NCBI GenBank assembly: GCA_963758945.1
Contig: CAVWXY010000021.1
Coordinates: 62,001-126,000, forward strand
From: VAZQ01 sp963758945
Lineage (GTDB): Bacteria; Pseudomonadota; Alphaproteobacteria; Rhizobiales; Xanthobacteraceae
Length of the DNA stretch: 64,000 nt
Direction of reading: 5' to 3'
The translations under genes were made by a program, and so were the position numbers. The notes under the pieces were generated by a model. The model was not told the DNA's origin and did no database searches. It saw only the letters and a program-made list of their open reading frames with translations. Numbering within the stretch: position 1 is the stretch's first letter; every line of letters begins with the position of its first letter. This document shows, one piece after another, positions 59,697 through 64,000 of this stretch.

Positions 59697-60788
59697 GTGC
59701 CTTCGCCTACGACTCTTTTCAATCATCACCCGATCAGGATCGGCAAGGTGACCCTGCCGACCCCGGTGATTTTAGCGCCGATGTCGGGTGTGACGGATGC
59801 ACCCTTTCGGCGCTTGGTCGCGCGCCTCGGCGCGGGTCTGGTGGTGTCCGAAATGACCGCGAGCGAGGCTCTGGCCGACGGCCGGCCGGACGCGCGGCTG
59901 CGCGCCGAAGCGGCGGGCTTGGGCGCGCACGTGGTGCAATTGGCGGGCTGCGCCGCGCTCTGGATGGGCGAGGGCGCGCGGATCGCGGAGGCCGCCGGCG
60001 CCGACGTCATCGACATCAATATGGGTTGCCCGGCACGGCAGGTGACCGGCGGGCAGTCGGGCTCGGCACTCATGCGCGACCTCGATCATGCGCTGGCGTT
60101 GATCGAGGCCACCGTTGGCGCAGTGTCGATCCCGGTGACGCTCAAGATGCGGCTCGGATGGGACGATCGCACGATCAATGCCCCGGAGCTTGCCCGCCGC
60201 GCCCAGAACGCCGGCGTGCAACTGATCACCGTGCATGGGCGGACGCGCTGCCAGTTCTACAAGGGTCGCGCCAATTGGGCCGCGGTGCGCGCCGTCAAGG
60301 ACCGCGTTTCAATTCCGGTCGTGGTGAACGGCGACATCTGCACTCACGCGGATGCCGTAGCCGCGCTTGCGGCCTCGGGCGCCGACGCGGTCATGGTCGG
60401 ACGCGGAGCAAGAGGCCGTCCCTGGTTGCCGGGACAAATCGGCCACCGCCTTGCCTCCGGCCGGCTTGCGCCCTCGCCGAGCCTCGCGCGCCAATTCACT
60501 ATCGTCGATCGCCTCTACGACGAGATGCTCTCGCACCACGGCCGCTCGGTCGGCTGCCGCCATGCGCGCAAGCATCTCGGCTGGGCGCTCGATGTGGCAG
60601 CCGAGACGGCGGGCGTGCCCGACGCCCTGCGCAAGGCGCATCGCGAGCGCGTGCTCACGGCCGACGATCCGGCCGAGGTGCGCCGCCAGCTCGCTGCCGC
60701 CTACGCCGTTTTCGCCTCCATGGTGAAGGTCGAGGAAAGAGAGGCCGCACCGGCGCGCGATTACGGGAGCGAGAGAAAGGCGGCATGA
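59697..60788 (+). CDS. dusB: tRNA-dihydrouridine synthase (NifR3/DusB)
   Basis: 363 residues, FMN TIM barrel. Signatures: VILAPMSGVTDAPFRRLVARLGAGLVVSEM, QLAGCAALWMGEGARI, DINMGCPARQVTGGQSGSALMRD (catalytic Cys in GCP), LITVHGRTRCQFYKG, VVVNGDICTHADAVAAL, and VGRGARGRPWLPGQI. The start is GTG 59697. It is the first gene of the classic nifR3-ntrB-ntrC operon and overlaps ntrB by 4 bp. Confidence 0.96.
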   Translation: MPSPTTLFNHHPIRIGKVTLPTPVILAPMSGVTDAPFRRLVARLGAGLVVSEMTASEALADGRPDARLRAEAAGLGAHVVQLAGCAALWMGEGARIAEAAGADVIDINMGCPARQVTGGQSGSALMRDLDHALALIEATVGAVSIPVTLKMRLGWDDRTINAPELARRAQNAGVQLITVHGRTRCQFYKGRANWAAVRAVKDRVSIPVVVNGDICTHADAVAALAASGADAVMVGRGARGRPWLPGQIGHRLASGRLAPSPSLARQFTIVDRLYDEMLSHHGRSVGCRHARKHLGWALDVAAETAGVPDALRKAHRERVLTADDPAEVRRQLAAAYAVFASMVKVEEREAAPARDYGSERKAA

Positions 60789-61915
60789 GCAGGCTCGAAC
60801 CCATGCCGACGCTGCCTTCGGGCACGGCGGACGCCGTTCTCGACGCCTTGCCGCATCCCGTCGTCATGGTCTCGGCGGACGGGCGTATCGCAAACGCCAA
60901 CGCGGCAGCCGAATCCTTCTTTGAGGCCTCGCTGCCGTTGCTGCGCCGGCACCGGCTGTGCGACCTGGTCCCGTTCGGAAGCCCATTGCTTGCGCTCATC
61001 GACCAAGTCCGCGCGCGCGGCGCGGCGGTCAACGAATACAAGGTCGATCTCGGCACGCCGCGCAATCCGGGCGAGCGCCTGGTCGACCTTTACGTGGCGC
61101 CGCTGCCCGAGCGTCCCGACCACGTGGTCGTGATGCTGCAGGAGCGCACGATCGCCGACAAAATGGACCGCCAGCTCACCCATCGCGGGGCCGCGCGCTC
61201 GGTCATCGCGCTCGCGGCCATGCTGGCGCACGAGATCAAGAATCCGCTCTCCGGCATCCGCGGGGCGGCACAACTGCTGGAACAATCGGCTGGCGACGAC
61301 GATCGCACCTTGACGCGGCTCATTTGTGATGAAGCCGACCGCATCGTGAAGCTGGTGGACCGCATGGAGGTGTTCACCGATGAGCGCCCGATCGAACGCG
61401 AACCCGTCAATATCCACGTCGTGCTAGAACACGTGAAACGCCTGACGCAATCGGGAGTCGCGCGCCACATCAAGTTCGTCGAGGACTACGATCCGTCACT
61501 GCCACCCGTGCTCGCCAATCGCGACCAGCTCATTCAGGTATTCCTCAATCTCGTGAAGAACGCGGCCGAGGCGATCGGCGAGAATGCGACCGATGGCGAA
61601 ATCGCGCTCTCGACTGCGTTCCGGCCGGGCGTGCGTCTGTCGCTGCCCGGAAGCAAGACGCGCGTGTCGCTGCCGCTCGAATTCTGCGTCAAGGACAACG
61701 GACCGGGCGTTCCCGACGATCTGTTGCCCCATCTTTTCGATCCGTTCGTAACGACGAAATCCACCGGATCGGGCCTCGGTCTCGCGCTGGTGTCCAAGAT
61801 CATCGGCGACCACGGCGGGATCATCGAATGCGAGTCGCAACCGCGACGGACCATCTTTCGTGTGCTGATGCCCATGTTCTTGGGCGACGACGCCGAGCCG
61901 GGCGACGCTGCCTAA
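60785..61915 (+). CDS. ntrB: Nitrogen regulation histidine kinase NtrB
   Basis: 376 residues, cytoplasmic. PAS domain (about 15-130: LDALPHPVVMVSADGRIANANAAAESFF), phosphoacceptor H149 in MLAHEIKNPLSGIRGAAQLLEQ, and the ATPase domain with N-box LVKNAAEAIG and G-boxes VKDNGPGVPDDL and GSGLGLALVSKII. It phosphorylates or dephosphorylates NtrC under PII control. Start ATG 60785 overlaps the dusB stop. Confidence 0.96.
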   Translation: MSRLEPMPTLPSGTADAVLDALPHPVVMVSADGRIANANAAAESFFEASLPLLRRHRLCDLVPFGSPLLALIDQVRARGAAVNEYKVDLGTPRNPGERLVDLYVAPLPERPDHVVVMLQERTIADKMDRQLTHRGAARSVIALAAMLAHEIKNPLSGIRGAAQLLEQSAGDDDRTLTRLICDEADRIVKLVDRMEVFTDERPIEREPVNIHVVLEHVKRLTQSGVARHIKFVEDYDPSLPPVLANRDQLIQVFLNLVKNAAEAIGENATDGEIALSTAFRPGVRLSLPGSKTRVSLPLEFCVKDNGPGVPDDLLPHLFDPFVTTKSTGSGLGLALVSKIIGDHGGIIECESQPRRTIFRVLMPMFLGDDAEPGDAA

Positions 61916-61921
61916 AGAGGG

Positions 61922-63370
<1,449 letters not shown>

Positions 63371-63454
63371 ACGGGAACGACGGGTAATAGCGAAGGGCCG
63401 GTCGGCGCGGCAATGGTGCCGATTGGCAACAGCCGCATAATGCATGCCCCGGAT

Positions 63455-63483
63455 TTGTCGCAATTCGGCAACATTGTTGTATA
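63455..63483 (+). promoter_or_regulatory. Putative promoter for ntrY
   Basis: TTGTCG (63455-63460) and TGTATA (63478-63483) spaced by 17 bases, about 100 bp before the ntrY ATG, in the 212-bp ntrC/ntrY spacer. Partial match to a sigma-70-type promoter. ntrY could also be read from the upstream operon. Confidence 0.4.
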
Positions 63484-63582
63484 AAGGCACCAGTGGTCCA
63501 CTCACCGGATTGACTGGGGGGCACCCAAACGGGCGTGTCGTCCCGCTGCCACGGGGGTTCCCGTTTGGGAAGAGACGAGCTG

Positions 63583-64000
63583 ATGACCAACGTCGGCCAA
63601 GCCGCAACCGCCGAACTGGCGACTGTTGCCGCGCCTGCGCCCGGATGGATGCCGCGGACGCTCGGGCTCGCTGCGGTCGCCCTCGCGCTCCTGTCCGCCC
63701 TGATCACCTTTGTCGTGCTGGCCGGCCTCACGCCGATCCCGCCGACGCACGAGGTCGTGGTCACGCTGCTGCTCACCAACGCAGTCATGGTCTTCCTGCT
63801 GGTCGTAGTGATCGCGCGCGAGGTCTGGGGGGTGGTGCAGGCGCGACGCCGCGGGCGTGCCGCGGCGCGACTGCACGTGCGCATCGTCGCCCTGTTCTCT
63901 ATCATTGCAGCGGTGCCCGCGGTCCTAGTTGCCGTGGTTGCGAGCGTGACGCTCGATCGCGGCCTTGATCGGCTGTTCTCGCAACAGACCCAGGCGCTCA
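63583..64000 (+). CDS. ntrY: Sensor histidine kinase NtrY, N-terminal part (cut by window end)
   Basis: The first 139 codons from ATG 63583. Three membrane helices are visible (about 27-49, 57-79, 97-124), with the alphaproteobacterial NtrY features RLHVRIVALFSIIAAVPAVLVAVVASVTLDRGLDRLFS. NtrY, with NtrX, senses nitrogen and redox state. The rest lies beyond the window. The ribosome-binding site GGGAAGAGACGAG precedes the start. Confidence 0.93.
   Translation, partial: MTNVGQAATAELATVAAPAPGWMPRTLGLAAVALALLSALITFVVLAGLTPIPPTHEVVVTLLLTNAVMVFLLVVVIAREVWGVVQARRRGRAAARLHVRIVALFSIIAAVPAVLVAVVASVTLDRGLDRLFSQQTQAL

Overview
The window is high-GC DNA from an alphaproteobacterium of the Hyphomicrobiales (Rhizobiales), most like the Bradyrhizobium/Rhodopseudomonas/Pseudolabrys-type lineages. 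This is inferred from gene order and family signatures: the run tpiA // ppiD-trpE-trpG-trpD-trpC-moaC-moeA-lexA next to comEC, eno-ftsB-pdhA-pdhB-pdhC-lpd-lipA, a fused ispDF, dusB(nifR3)-ntrB-ntrC-ntrY, a pyruvate dehydrogenase beta subunit with its own lipoyl domain, and an alphaproteobacterial GTTC-N7-GTTC LexA box. No rRNA, tRNA or CRISPR array was recognised.

Region 1 (1-17.0 kb) is largely accessory and metabolic. It holds an MFS fragment, an ArsR-type regulator and six intact periplasmic TctC/Bug solute-binding proteins without any TctA/TctB membrane genes. Two operons pair such receptors with Asp/Glu-racemase (maleate isomerase-like) enzymes, and one of these also has a flavin-dependent monooxygenase. 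An ECF sigma factor with its DGPF partner follows, with a duplicated 75-bp leader. Then come a stand-alone cyclic-nucleotide-binding protein, a two-domain extradiol-type VOC protein and the gatC/gatA amidotransferase pair.

Region 2 (17.0-21.4 kb) is a rearrangement scar. A tctC gene has lost its 5' half at the edge of an IS110-family element. Beside that lie a frameshifted tyrosine integrase and a comEC gene that has lost its 5' half. Both truncated genes face the mobile DNA.

Region 3 (21.4-45.8 kb) is mostly core metabolism: lexA with its operator, molybdenum cofactor and tryptophan synthesis, a periplasmic foldase, tpiA, secG, pyrG, guanine deaminase, kdsA, another orphan TctC, a thiamine operon (thiO-thiS-thiG-thiE) behind a TPP riboswitch, and queF. 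Region 4 (45.8-64 kb) is eno, the pyruvate dehydrogenase/lipoate cluster, ispDF, and the nitrogen-regulation genes dusB-ntrB-ntrC-ntrY, the last cut by the window end.

Three patterns cut across the regions. (i) Four otherwise intact genes (integrase, L,D-transpeptidase, MetE-like enzyme, 2OG-Fe(II) oxygenase) each carry one extra nucleotide, so either they are recent pseudogenes or the assembly has indel errors. (ii) A ~167-bp two-hairpin repeat occurs twice, before tpiA and before eno. (iii) REP-like palindromes are scattered between genes, and one lies in frame inside the linker of PdhC.
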